Shown here in pieces: positions 1 through 6,507 of a DNA stretch of 9,694 nucleotides; the first letter of the stretch is position 1; every line of letters begins with the position of its first letter. A program made the position numbers and the translations under genes. The stretch is from NCBI GenBank assembly GCA_014305015.1, contig JACRUB010000125.1, forward strand, positions 1 through 9,694, read 5' to 3'. A model generated the notes under the pieces. The model did no database searches. It was not told the DNA's origin and was given only the letters and a program-made list of their open reading frames with translations. This DNA is from Vulcanimicrobiota bacterium. GTDB lineage: Bacteria > Vulcanimicrobiota > Vulcanimicrobiia > Vulcanimicrobiales > Vulcanimicrobiaceae.

Positions 1-510
1 GTTCGAGGGGCCGAGGAGTGGCGTGGTTTCCGGGGTGGGCATGTTCTTCGGGTTGGTGTTGATCGGCTCGGGCGTCGGGTGCAGCGGTGCGGGCGTGATT
101 GAGGGGCCGTGCAGATAGTACGGCGATGTCGGCATGGGTGTAGGAGTTTGCTCGCTCCTCGGGGTCCGGACCGGGACCGGGGTCGGGGTGTCCTTTGGCC
201 GCTCTGTCGGTTTGGGAGTTGGAACCGGCGTTGGCAGGGGGGCGGGCGGAACGCGCGGATCGGGGAACCCCGGATCCGGCGCGGCGGCCAGCACCTGGGT
301 GCGCTTCCAATTGGGTCCCATTGGGACCGCATCCGTCGCACCGGGGTTCGGCGAGAATGTCAGCGTATTGCCCACGCCGGTCTGCCCTTCTTCGGTGGCT
401 TTGGTAATAACACGGTCGCCCATTTGCTTGCCGATGAAAATGGCCAGCAGCAACAGCGCAGCGGCTGCGATGAGGGTAACGGCAAGTCGTCTCTTATTCG
501 GATCAGGCAC
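1..510 (-). CDS. Partial membrane-anchored Pro/Thr-rich protein (3' end outside window)
   Basis: An open frame reads leftward from a GTG at 508-510 to the window edge, 170 codons without a stop. An in-frame TAA lies four codons upstream of the GTG, so translation cannot begin earlier in this frame. The protein has a short basic N-terminus (PDPNKRRL), one hydrophobic segment at about residues 9-26 (Ala/Leu/Ile-rich), then a polar region. From about residue 85 to the edge it is Pro/Thr-rich with repeated TPxP-type motifs (for example PTPVPTPKPTERP). This fits a type II single-pass membrane protein, or an uncleaved signal anchor, with an extended, probably disordered extracytoplasmic tail. I do not recognise a family. 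It follows the glycosidase gene on the same strand after 42 bases, so co-transcription is likely. No Shine-Dalgarno sequence is evident before the GTG. A six-codon ATG frame (503-523) overlaps the start and is probably meaningless. Function unknown; the missing C-terminus could hold the informative domain. Confidence 0.7.
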   Translation of the reverse strand, partial: MPDPNKRRLAVTLIAAAALLLLAIFIGKQMGDRVITKATEEGQTGVGNTLTFSPNPGATDAVPMGPNWKRTQVLAAAPDPGFPDPRVPPAPLPTPVPTPKPTERPKDTPTPVPVRTPRSEQTPTPMPTSPYYLHGPSITPAPLHPTPEPINTNPKNMPTPETTPLLGPSN

Positions 511-552
511 GGGAGTTTACCATATGAGGCGCGTGCGACCCGTAGTCCTTCG

Positions 553-2994
553 TTATGCGTGCACCAGGCCGGAATCCGTGTCGCGCGGCGCGGCAATGGC
601 TTCGCGGTCCTCAGGTGCACCCGCCAGCGTCAGCTGCTGCAGTTCACCCAGGGCCAACTTCGCGCGCCGCGTGGTCCCACGAAACTCGAGCGTCACCGTG
701 CGCGGCTTATCTTTGAGGTTGAGTAGAAAAACGCGAACCGCACCTTTTTCGTCTTCAAACGCAACGGCTCCGACATCGACCGGCGACGTGACGACTTCGT
801 CGCTTACATCTTTGCCGGCGAACATGCAACGGAATGGCTCTTCGGCCGAAAGCTCCGCCATGTTTCCGTAAATCGTAGTCGTCTTAAAATCGATAACGTA
901 CGTGCAACGCTGCCCGCCCCAATGCACGCGCACGCCGGCGACCCAATCCCACCCTTTTTGCACGATCGGCGCCAAATGCGGACGCCCGGTGGTGCGATAG
1001 CCGTCGAGACCGCCGATCGTTTCCGCAACGGCCCATAGGTATTTTGCGCCCGTCCACGGCGAGAGGTACATCCCGCGATTGGTCAGCGAGCCGCCGTCGA
1101 ACCATTCGCCGAACTCACCGGGCACGGTGTTGCGCGGGCTGCCGGCTTCCATCGTTTCGTAGATAACTTCAAGCCAGCCGATCGCCGTTTCCGTAAAACC
1201 GTTGCGCGCGAGCGCAAAGACGAACCACAGCGTCAGGTCCGGCCACACGCCGCCGAGCAATCCGAAGCCGTGCGATGGAAAGTACCATGAATCGGCGGTC
1301 GAGATCGTACGCAATCCGACCGGCGTTACGAAGTCTGCCTCGGAGAGCCGCTTGAGAATAGCTGCACGCTGCTGCGCGTTTGCCACATTGAACATCACCG
1401 GAAAAACTTCGTCGGCCGTAAAGTTATCCTGATAATTGTGATACTGATCATAATTGAGCACAAAGGCGCCCGTATCATCATTGAAGAGAAATTGCATCAT
1501 CGCGGCCCGCAATTTCTGTGCTTCGTCTGAGTATTTCTCCCAATGTGCGTGGTCGCCCGCGACCGCCGCCAACATCGCTGCAGCTTCCAGTGCAAAAACA
1601 GATTCGGCATTGATCTCCGTTACCGCGCCGTCGAGCGTATAGTACGGAATGATGTTGCGCCACGAACTGATGCCGAACATATCGACACCGCCGGCTCGGC
1701 AGAAAATCAGCCCGTTCGTGTCGCGCTGCGAAAGCAGATAGTCGGCGATCTTGATAATGAGCGGCAAGCCTTCGCGCACCCACGCATCGTCCAGCGTTGC
1801 GTTGTAGTGATGCAGCATTGCGATGAGATGCAACGGCGTGTCGTCGTTGATATTGAGGTCGTAAGAGGTTTTGAACCCATTGACGCCTCGCACGTACTCA
1901 ACCATCTGGCCGCTGTCTTCGGTAAAGCGGTTGAAGAGCTCGATTGCATCGCGGCTGAATTTGGGCAAGAAATAATCGTAGCCGTGGACGAACCAACTCG
2001 TGTCGCGCGAGACGAGAATATCGGACGGCGGCGAGTTGGTAGAACCCCAGCCTTGCGGATACTCCTTGATGACGCGCAGCATATTGACTTTGGCCCACAC
2101 CACCCCGCGGCTGATCACGGGCGAGGGCGTCATAAAGCGCGCATCCGCGAGCGCATTGCCGTAGTAACGCTGTGTTTCGTGCAAAGCCTTAGGGTCGTGC
2201 AGCAATTGCTCGAGTACGGGTTTGGATTTCTCGGTGCCGTCTTTGCTAAATACAACGGCCATGCGCAGCGATTCGCGCGCACCCGGCTCAACCTGGATCC
2301 GGTATTCGAGCGCGCCGAAAATGCGGCGGCTCACGCACTCGGCAAGGCCCGGCGTTACTTCATCTAAATGTTCTTCGGATCGGAGCGCGCCGACAGACAT
2401 GTTGTGCAGCAGCACTTGCTCGCGAATTGCAACGACCGCCGATTTTGGTTCGCGCGATCCGCCCCACCAGCGCGTCGCGCCTGTCTGTTCGTTTTGCGAA
2501 CAGATAAACGAGCCCTGAACGGTGGCACGGACCTCGTGCTCGGGTTCGCCGTAGAAGCGTTGGCCGACAAGGAGCGCCCACGGGAACACCGAGACCTCGA
2601 GTTTTGTCCGGCCGGGATTATAGAGCGTTACATCGACTACGAAACTCACCGCGCGATCGTGCCGCGGGCCATGCGGAACGTAGAATGCTTCGGTTACATG
2701 CAGTTGGTTATCGAGCGTGAATTCAGAAATTTGCGCGTAGGGCAAAAACGTGAAGTCGCGCATAATCTGATGCGGAAAAAACGTTTTCTTCGCATCGCGC
2801 AAGCGGTACGCAATCTGGTGCGTTCCGAATATGATCTGATCCGTATCGGCATCCCAGAGACCACGAACGCCGCCCTTGGCCGTCGACTGCGCAAAGGATT
2901 TGAAATTTCCTAGGAGCAGTCCGTACGGCGTTGATGCTTCGGGGAGGACGTAGGCGCAAAATTCATTGCGCTGCGCATCGTAACTGGAACCCAT
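553..2994 (-). CDS. Six-hairpin (alpha/alpha) glycosidase, amylo-alpha-1,6-glucosidase-like
   Basis: The protein is 813 aa from the ATG at 2992-2994. Residues about 15-270 look like the N-terminal beta-sandwich found in glycogen-debranching and GH94-type enzymes (NFKSFAQSTAKGG; later VDVTLYNPGRTKLEVSVFPW). Residues about 290-670 form a probable (alpha/alpha)6 barrel with family-typical stretches: SRDTSWFVHGYDYFLPKF (329-346), NDDTPLHLIAMLHHY (383-397), GGVWPDLTLWF (581-591) and PGEFGEWFDGGSLTNRG (625-641). The acidic residues in the NDDTP and GEFGEW segments are candidate catalytic acids, but I cannot assign them. The last 140 residues look like a C-terminal beta domain. No signal peptide is visible, so it is probably cytoplasmic and may act on glycogen, maltodextrin or another oligosaccharide; the substrate is not readable from sequence. 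The frame also opens from a TTG at 3057, adding 21 residues, but that would run into ispE. I prefer the ATG, which leaves a 53-base divergent gap. GH family assignment is uncertain. Confidence 0.85.
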   Translation of the reverse strand: MGSSYDAQRNEFCAYVLPEASTPYGLLLGNFKSFAQSTAKGGVRGLWDADTDQIIFGTHQIAYRLRDAKKTFFPHQIMRDFTFLPYAQISEFTLDNQLHVTEAFYVPHGPRHDRAVSFVVDVTLYNPGRTKLEVSVFPWALLVGQRFYGEPEHEVRATVQGSFICSQNEQTGATRWWGGSREPKSAVVAIREQVLLHNMSVGALRSEEHLDEVTPGLAECVSRRIFGALEYRIQVEPGARESLRMAVVFSKDGTEKSKPVLEQLLHDPKALHETQRYYGNALADARFMTPSPVISRGVVWAKVNMLRVIKEYPQGWGSTNSPPSDILVSRDTSWFVHGYDYFLPKFSRDAIELFNRFTEDSGQMVEYVRGVNGFKTSYDLNINDDTPLHLIAMLHHYNATLDDAWVREGLPLIIKIADYLLSQRDTNGLIFCRAGGVDMFGISSWRNIIPYYTLDGAVTEINAESVFALEAAAMLAAVAGDHAHWEKYSDEAQKLRAAMMQFLFNDDTGAFVLNYDQYHNYQDNFTADEVFPVMFNVANAQQRAAILKRLSEADFVTPVGLRTISTADSWYFPSHGFGLLGGVWPDLTLWFVFALARNGFTETAIGWLEVIYETMEAGSPRNTVPGEFGEWFDGGSLTNRGMYLSPWTGAKYLWAVAETIGGLDGYRTTGRPHLAPIVQKGWDWVAGVRVHWGGQRCTYVIDFKTTTIYGNMAELSAEEPFRCMFAGKDVSDEVVTSPVDVGAVAFEDEKGAVRVFLLNLKDKPRTVTLEFRGTTRRAKLALGELQQLTLAGAPEDREAIAAPRDTDSGLVHA

Positions 2995-3047
2995 GCTCTG
3001 GACTACCCAAAAGGTTGCCGGGCGTCCTGCGCCGCAGAGCAGCGCAA
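2995..3047. promoter_or_regulatory. Divergent intergenic gap between glycosidase gene and ispE
   Basis: This 53-base interval separates the two divergent start codons and is the only place in the left half where both genes could be promoted outside coding sequence. I see no convincing -10/-35 pair on either strand and no strong Shine-Dalgarno sequence before either ATG. The promoters may therefore reach into the opposite coding regions, or one of the starts may be misplaced. The call rests on gene arrangement only. Confidence 0.3.
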
Positions 3048-3893
3048 ATGGGACCAAGCGTCATCTTGCGCGCGCCGGCAAAGCTAAATTTGACCCTCGA
3101 AATCTTAAACCGGCGCGACGACGGTTACCACAACCTGCGTAGCGTCATGGTTCCGGTGAGTCTTTTTGATGAAATCGAGCTGGGCGGCACGGATTCTGCG
3201 GAGCTGGACGCGGAGAATCTCGTCAGCAAGGCCTTGCGGGCGCTGGGCGTTCCGGCAGGGCAGCAACGCGCAGCGCTCCGCAAGGCGATTCCGGTTGGAG
3301 CGGGCTTGGGAGGCGGGTCAAGCGACGCCGCTGCAATCTTGCTCGCGGCGATGGACGGCGCGTTCGGCTCGCTCGGCGATCGAGACTTCCTCGCGCTCGC
3401 GCGGGGTCTGGGGTCCGACGTTCCGTTTTTTCTCACCGGCACCGCCGCGCTCGTCGAAGGAACGGGCGAGCGCGTCACGGCGCTCGGCAGCGTTCCGCCG
3501 TGGCAAGCGACGATCGTAAAGCCCCCGTTGCATATCTCAACCGCACTTGCGTATGCGGCGCTGGATGCGCGCACGCTGGAGTCGCGTCCCCGCAACACCT
3601 CGCCAACCTTGCAGATGGGAGAGGCGCTGCAACGGGGCGATTTCGAGGCGGTCGGCACGCTGCTCGGCAATGATTTCCAAGCACCGGTAGCGGCGCAACA
3701 TAGAGAAATCGGCGTGGCGCTCGATGCACTGCGTAAGTGGAGCAGCGCACCGGCAATTCTGACGGGCTCGGGATCGTGCGTCTTTACTTTATGGAAAGAG
3801 AAGCCGCCAAAGGCGGAGTTAGAATTACCCGCGGGGTTTGAGCGCTTCGACGTTTCGTTTATCAGTTCGCCACGGTGGCGCAGCGAAGCATGA
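3048..3893 (+). CDS. ispE: 4-diphosphocytidyl-2-C-methyl-D-erythritol kinase
   Basis: IspE is the GHMP-family kinase that phosphorylates CDP-methylerythritol with ATP in the MEP pathway to IPP and DMAPP; it is cytoplasmic. The protein is 281 aa, close to E. coli IspE (about 283). Near the N-terminus is the family signature APAKLNL (9-15) with the conserved Lys12, then DDGYHNL (24-30). The ATP-binding glycine-rich motif is PVGAGLGGGSSDAA (82-95). LGSDVPFF (121-128) holds the catalytic Asp124, and LTGSGSCVF (238-246) is the C-terminal GHMP motif. The start is the ATG at 3048, which places APAKLNL at the usual distance from the N-terminus. The frame is open to 2931, but those extra 39 residues look like shadow translation of the opposite gene. 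The segment between DEIEL and ENLV is about 10-15 residues shorter than in E. coli. The stop overlaps the start of the next gene as ATGA, so the two are probably translated together. Confidence 0.96.
   Translation: MGPSVILRAPAKLNLTLEILNRRDDGYHNLRSVMVPVSLFDEIELGGTDSAELDAENLVSKALRALGVPAGQQRAALRKAIPVGAGLGGGSSDAAAILLAAMDGAFGSLGDRDFLALARGLGSDVPFFLTGTAALVEGTGERVTALGSVPPWQATIVKPPLHISTALAYAALDARTLESRPRNTSPTLQMGEALQRGDFEAVGTLLGNDFQAPVAAQHREIGVALDALRKWSSAPAILTGSGSCVFTLWKEKPPKAELELPAGFERFDVSFISSPRWRSEA
3890..3893 (+). other. ATGA stop/start overlap (ispE to nucleotidyltransferase)
   Basis: The TGA of ispE (3891-3893) overlaps the ATG of the next gene (3890-3892). Such 4-base overlaps usually mean translational coupling by terminating ribosomes. 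A GTG 15 bases upstream (3875) is also in frame, but the ATG puts the LAGG motif at residue 8, as expected for the family. Confidence 0.75.
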
Positions 3894-4660
3894 AACTGAC
3901 TACGATTGTTCTGGCCGGCGGCAAGCCGGACGAGGTCGCGGCGACTCAGGCCGGAGCGCCCAGCAAAGCCTTCGTTGAAATCGCGGGCAAAGCGCTGGTA
4001 ACGCGAACGCTCGAAGCGTTGCGCGCGGCGCCCAGCGTCGGACAAATCATTGTCGTCGCTCCGCCGGCTGCACATACTCTACCGGCACTCGCGCTCGCGG
4101 ATGAAACGCGTGAAGACGGCGTGCGCATACGCGATAGCCTCTCGAACGGGTTGCGCGACTTGCCGCCGGATGAAGACGTTTTTGTCAGCGCATCCGATCT
4201 GCCCATTCTCTCGACGGTTTGCATCGAGACGTATCTGCACGATGCCGTCGCAGCCAAGGCCGAATTAACCTATGCCATTCTCGAGCGCAGCAACCACGAG
4301 CGAGCCTTTCCTGAAGTGCCGCACACGTGGGCAAAATTACGCGACGGCACCTATTGCGGCGGCGGATTCATCACGCTCAAACCCCGCGTGTGGCCCCTGC
4401 TTGCAGAATTTATCGAAAAGTTGGGAGCGGCGCGCAAAAACCCGCTACGTCTGGCCTCGCTCTTCGGTTGGGACGTTTTATTGCGCTTTGCAGTGCGGCG
4501 CCTAAGCGTATCGGATGCACAAAATCGCGCATCGGCGATTCTTGGAGCCCGTGTGCGGGCGGTTGTTTCGGACTACCCCGAGATGGCTGTCAACGTTGAC
4601 CGCGTGAGCGATATTGCGCTCGCGCAGCGGCTCGTTAATGCGGAGTCGACCACCGCGTAA
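3890..4660 (+). CDS. MobA/IspD-like nucleotidyltransferase family protein
   Basis: The protein is 256 aa with a Rossmann-like NTP-transferase fold (NTP_transf_3/MobA-like). Visible features are TIVLAGG (5-11) as the nucleotide-binding loop, SKAFVEIAGKALV (25-37) with a conserved Lys26, SASDLPIL (100-107) with the metal-binding Asp103, CGGGF (156-160), and a C-terminal DYPEMAVNVDRVSD (228-241) that resembles the second metal site. The enzyme should transfer a nucleotidyl group from an NTP to a phosphorylated small molecule; the substrate is unknown. The segment GVRIRDSLSNGLRDLP (77-92) resembles the corresponding stretch of IspD, but IspD's HDAARP-type motif is replaced by SASDLP. A canonical IspD call is therefore not justified. 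The coupling to ispE suggests a link to isoprenoid or cell-envelope metabolism. From memory, unverified, related proteins sit beside ispE in some Firmicutes. Its last 26 bases overlap the convergent ubiX gene. Confidence 0.85.
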   Translation: MKLTTIVLAGGKPDEVAATQAGAPSKAFVEIAGKALVTRTLEALRAAPSVGQIIVVAPPAAHTLPALALADETREDGVRIRDSLSNGLRDLPPDEDVFVSASDLPILSTVCIETYLHDAVAAKAELTYAILERSNHERAFPEVPHTWAKLRDGTYCGGGFITLKPRVWPLLAEFIEKLGAARKNPLRLASLFGWDVLLRFAVRRLSVSDAQNRASAILGARVRAVVSDYPEMAVNVDRVSDIALAQRLVNAESTTA

Positions 4661-5201
4661 AGAGCGCATTTTCGATGCCGAACTGGTCGAGCGCTTTTCC
4701 GACCGTGTGCGCGATAATATCTTCTACAGACTCCGGCTTGGCATACATGGCCGGCATCGGCGGCAGAATCACGGCGCCGATTTCCGCTAGGCGCGTCAGA
4801 ATGCGCAGGTGTCCCACATGGAGTGGCGTTTCGCGCACCACCAGCACTAGCTTGCGCTGCTCTTTTAAGCAAACATCGGCAGCGCGGACTAGGAGGTTCG
4901 AATTCATGGAATACGCGATCGACGAGGCACTGCGCATCGAGCACGGGATCACGAGCATACCATCGGTGAGAAAGGAGCCGCTCGAGATTGACGCCGCCAA
5001 ATTCTCGTCGCTATGCACGACATCGGCGAGGGCTTGGAAATCGGCAGCGGTGTAGGCCGTTTCGAGCTCGATGGTGCGGCGCGCCTGGCCGCTGAGCACT
5101 AAGTGCGTCTCTACGTCGCCGGCGGCGCGCAACGCGCTAAGCGCCGCGTAGCCGTAAATGCTTCCGCTTGCTCCGCTTATGCCCACAACGATCCGCCGCA
5201 T
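4635..5201 (-). CDS. ubiX: Flavin prenyltransferase UbiX (prenyl-FMN synthase)
   Basis: UbiX joins dimethylallyl phosphate to FMN to make prenylated FMN, the cofactor of UbiD-type decarboxylases used in quinone synthesis and aromatic acid decarboxylation. The protein is 188 aa and close throughout to E. coli UbiX. It has GISGASGSIYG (7-17, FMN-binding loop), LETAY with Glu47, AASISSGSF (69-77), PCSMRSASSIA (86-96), RAADVCLKEQRKLVLVVRETPLHVGHL (106-132, written here as the region around Lys113, Arg123 and Glu124), GAVILPPMPAMY (142-153) and a C-terminal RW (183-184). By alignment from memory, Lys113, Glu124, Tyr153 and Trp184 match the active-site residues Lys129, Glu140, Tyr169 and Trp200 of P. 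aeruginosa UbiX. The start is the ATG at 5199-5201, matching the family N-terminus; the frame is open to 5285 but nothing supports those residues. No ubiD is visible in the window. The gene lies alone on the minus strand between plus-strand neighbours. Confidence 0.96.
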   Translation of the reverse strand: MRRIVVGISGASGSIYGYAALSALRAAGDVETHLVLSGQARRTIELETAYTAADFQALADVVHSDENLAASISSGSFLTDGMLVIPCSMRSASSIAYSMNSNLLVRAADVCLKEQRKLVLVVRETPLHVGHLRILTRLAEIGAVILPPMPAMYAKPESVEDIIAHTVGKALDQFGIENALFTRWSTPH

Positions 5202-5202
5202 G
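5199..5202. other. CATG: overlapping divergent start codons of ubiX and nuclease gene
   Basis: On the minus strand these bases contain the ubiX ATG (5201-5199). On the plus strand they contain the most plausible ATG of the nuclease gene (5200-5202). If both are used, there is no intergenic space and each promoter must lie in the other gene. The ubiX start is well supported by homology. The nuclease start is less certain, with ATGs at 5158 and 5179 and a GTG at 5254 as alternatives. Confidence 0.5.
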
Positions 5203-6507
5203 CTGCGCGCTTTCCACAAGGACGACCGCTTTCCGCCCCTTAAAACCGTTGCAGTGCAAACCTCCGCAGAATCGCGCGCATTCAAAGCGGCCGCTCTGGC
5301 ATATTTTCAGGACCGCCGTGACACCTTTGCACGCCGTCTGTTCCGGTCGCCGTTTTCCGGCGTGCGCGGCGAAGTATCCGCTGCGATTTGCACTATCGCG
5401 GAGCCCAAAGAATCGACGCTTGAGGCAATCGCCTCCGGCCGCCTGGCGCTCTCGCCGGACGAGCGCGATAGGGTGCTAGCATTCGCAAAAGCACTGCGTG
5501 AAGCGAGTGGCGTTGACGATTTCCTGCGACGCCTACCGCCGCTCGAGCAGAGCGAGCCCGCGCCGGACCCTTCGGAGCTGTATTTTCGCGAACCGGCGGC
5601 TCGCGAAATAGGAAGCGCCATGCGTTCGCGTCACGCGCATTTTAGCGCGTCGTCGCTCAATACGTATGTAGAGTGCGGCCGCAAGTGGTTCTACCGCTAT
5701 CTCTGCGCGGCGGTTGAAGACAAGGGATCCTCTGCTTCGTTTTACGGCACCGCGTTTCACGCCGCGCTCGAAGAATTGCACAAAGAGTTTCCCCATCCGT
5801 GCGACGTCGCGGTTGCGATGTTGCGCAGCAAACTGCAAGGCTTCGTGCATCGTGCCTTCGACATTTACGCAAGCGGCTTCGAAACGCGCATTGAACTCGA
5901 GCTGCAGCGGCGCCGTGCGATCCGCACGGCGAACCGTTACGTGGAATGGCTCGCGGCGCAAGCCGCCAAAGCGCCCTTTACCGTCGTCGGCTGTGAGTTG
6001 CCCGCGCAACTGACGATCGAAGGCTACGATTTCATCGGCTACATTGACCGCCTCGATCGCGATGACGGCACAGGCAACGTGACGGTCATCGACTATAAGA
6101 CCGGCGCCATCGCACAATCGGCGGATGAATACCGCGAGAAGGTCCGCCAATTCAAAGAGTTTCAACTTCCGTTCTACTACTGGGCACGAACGGCGGAAGG
6201 TGATCGCGTGACGCGGCTTGCACTCGTGCCCCTCAAAGATGCGTTGCTCGAAGTCGATCCCGTCTCGCTCGAAGTTGTGCCGGTCGCAACCGAAAGCGGA
6301 AAACGCAGCGGCGGCACGACGGGCCTTATTTCAATCACCGACCTCGAACGTGCGCGCACGCGGATGATCGAGATCTGCCGCGAATTAACCGATGGCACGC
6401 TCGAACACTTTCCGGTGACCGAGGATCCGTCCGCATGCCGGTATTGCGCGTATGCCAACGCATGCAACGGGCGCCCGTGGCCCGCGCAAGAGCTTTTCGG
6501 AAGATGA
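5200..6507 (+). CDS. RecB/AddB-type PD-(D/E)XK nuclease with Fe-S cluster cysteines
   Basis: The protein is 435 aa from the ATG at 5200. The C-terminal part (about 146-424) is a RecB/AddB/Cas4-like nuclease (PDDEXK_1 type). It opens with FSASSLNTYVECGRKWFYRY (148-167). It continues with the conserved His in GTAFHAALEEL (His187), the metal-binding Asp in GYIDRLD (Asp283), the catalytic IDYKTG (Asp298, Lys300) and QLPFYY (Gln322). Four cysteines are placed as in Fe-S nucleases: Cys159 plus Cys413, Cys416 and Cys422 in CRYCAYANAC. The CxxCxxxxxC spacing equals that of B. subtilis AddB. It should be a DNA-end-processing exonuclease. Residues 1-145 match nothing I recognise. It is far shorter than AddB (about 1,160 aa) and lacks its inactive helicase portion. 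The stop overlaps the helicase start as ATGA, so the two probably work together. The frame opens at 5158; Met141 (5620) is another possible start just before the nuclease domain. Confidence 0.88.
   Translation: MLRAFHKDDRFPPLKTVAVQTSAESRAFKAAALAYFQDRRDTFARRLFRSPFSGVRGEVSAAICTIAEPKESTLEAIASGRLALSPDERDRVLAFAKALREASGVDDFLRRLPPLEQSEPAPDPSELYFREPAAREIGSAMRSRHAHFSASSLNTYVECGRKWFYRYLCAAVEDKGSSASFYGTAFHAALEELHKEFPHPCDVAVAMLRSKLQGFVHRAFDIYASGFETRIELELQRRRAIRTANRYVEWLAAQAAKAPFTVVGCELPAQLTIEGYDFIGYIDRLDRDDGTGNVTVIDYKTGAIAQSADEYREKVRQFKEFQLPFYYWARTAEGDRVTRLALVPLKDALLEVDPVSLEVVPVATESGKRSGGTTGLISITDLERARTRMIEICRELTDGTLEHFPVTEDPSACRYCAYANACNGRPWPAQELFGR
6504..6507 (+). other. ATGA stop/start overlap (nuclease to helicase)
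   Basis: The nuclease TGA (6505-6507) overlaps the helicase ATG (6504-6506). A purine-rich CGGAAG immediately upstream, at 6498-6503, could help reinitiation but is too close to be a normal Shine-Dalgarno sequence. The frame is open upstream to 6435, but the Q-motif and Walker A spacing from the 6504 ATG fits the family. Confidence 0.75.

Noticed and set aside
230..250. G-rich run on the plus strand that could be read as a G-quadruplex
   Set aside because: It is explained by Pro codons of the minus-strand gene and the G-runs are irregular.
314..328. Hairpin GGTCCC-ATT-GGGACC
   Set aside because: It lies inside the coding region of the left gene, has only a 6-bp stem and no U-tract, so it is not a supportable terminator or regulatory element.
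134..871. Plus-strand open frame of 245 codons over the left membrane gene and the glycosidase 3' end
   Set aside because: It crosses two minus-strand genes, has Gly/Ser-rich translation with no motif, and reads as the complement of a Pro-rich coding sequence.
1543..2367. Plus-strand open frame of 274 codons inside the glycosidase gene
   Set aside because: It lies fully inside a well-supported minus-strand gene and its translation is Arg/Ala-rich without any recognisable domain.
2931..3047. Longer ispE start at 2931
   Set aside because: The extra 39 residues are Arg-rich, overlap the glycosidase 5' end, and precede the family N-terminus by too much.
3125..4075. Minus-strand open frame of 316 codons across ispE and the nucleotidyltransferase
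   Set aside because: It is antisense to two genes with clear family motifs; its translation is Ser/Arg/Ala-rich as expected for a shadow frame in GC-rich DNA.
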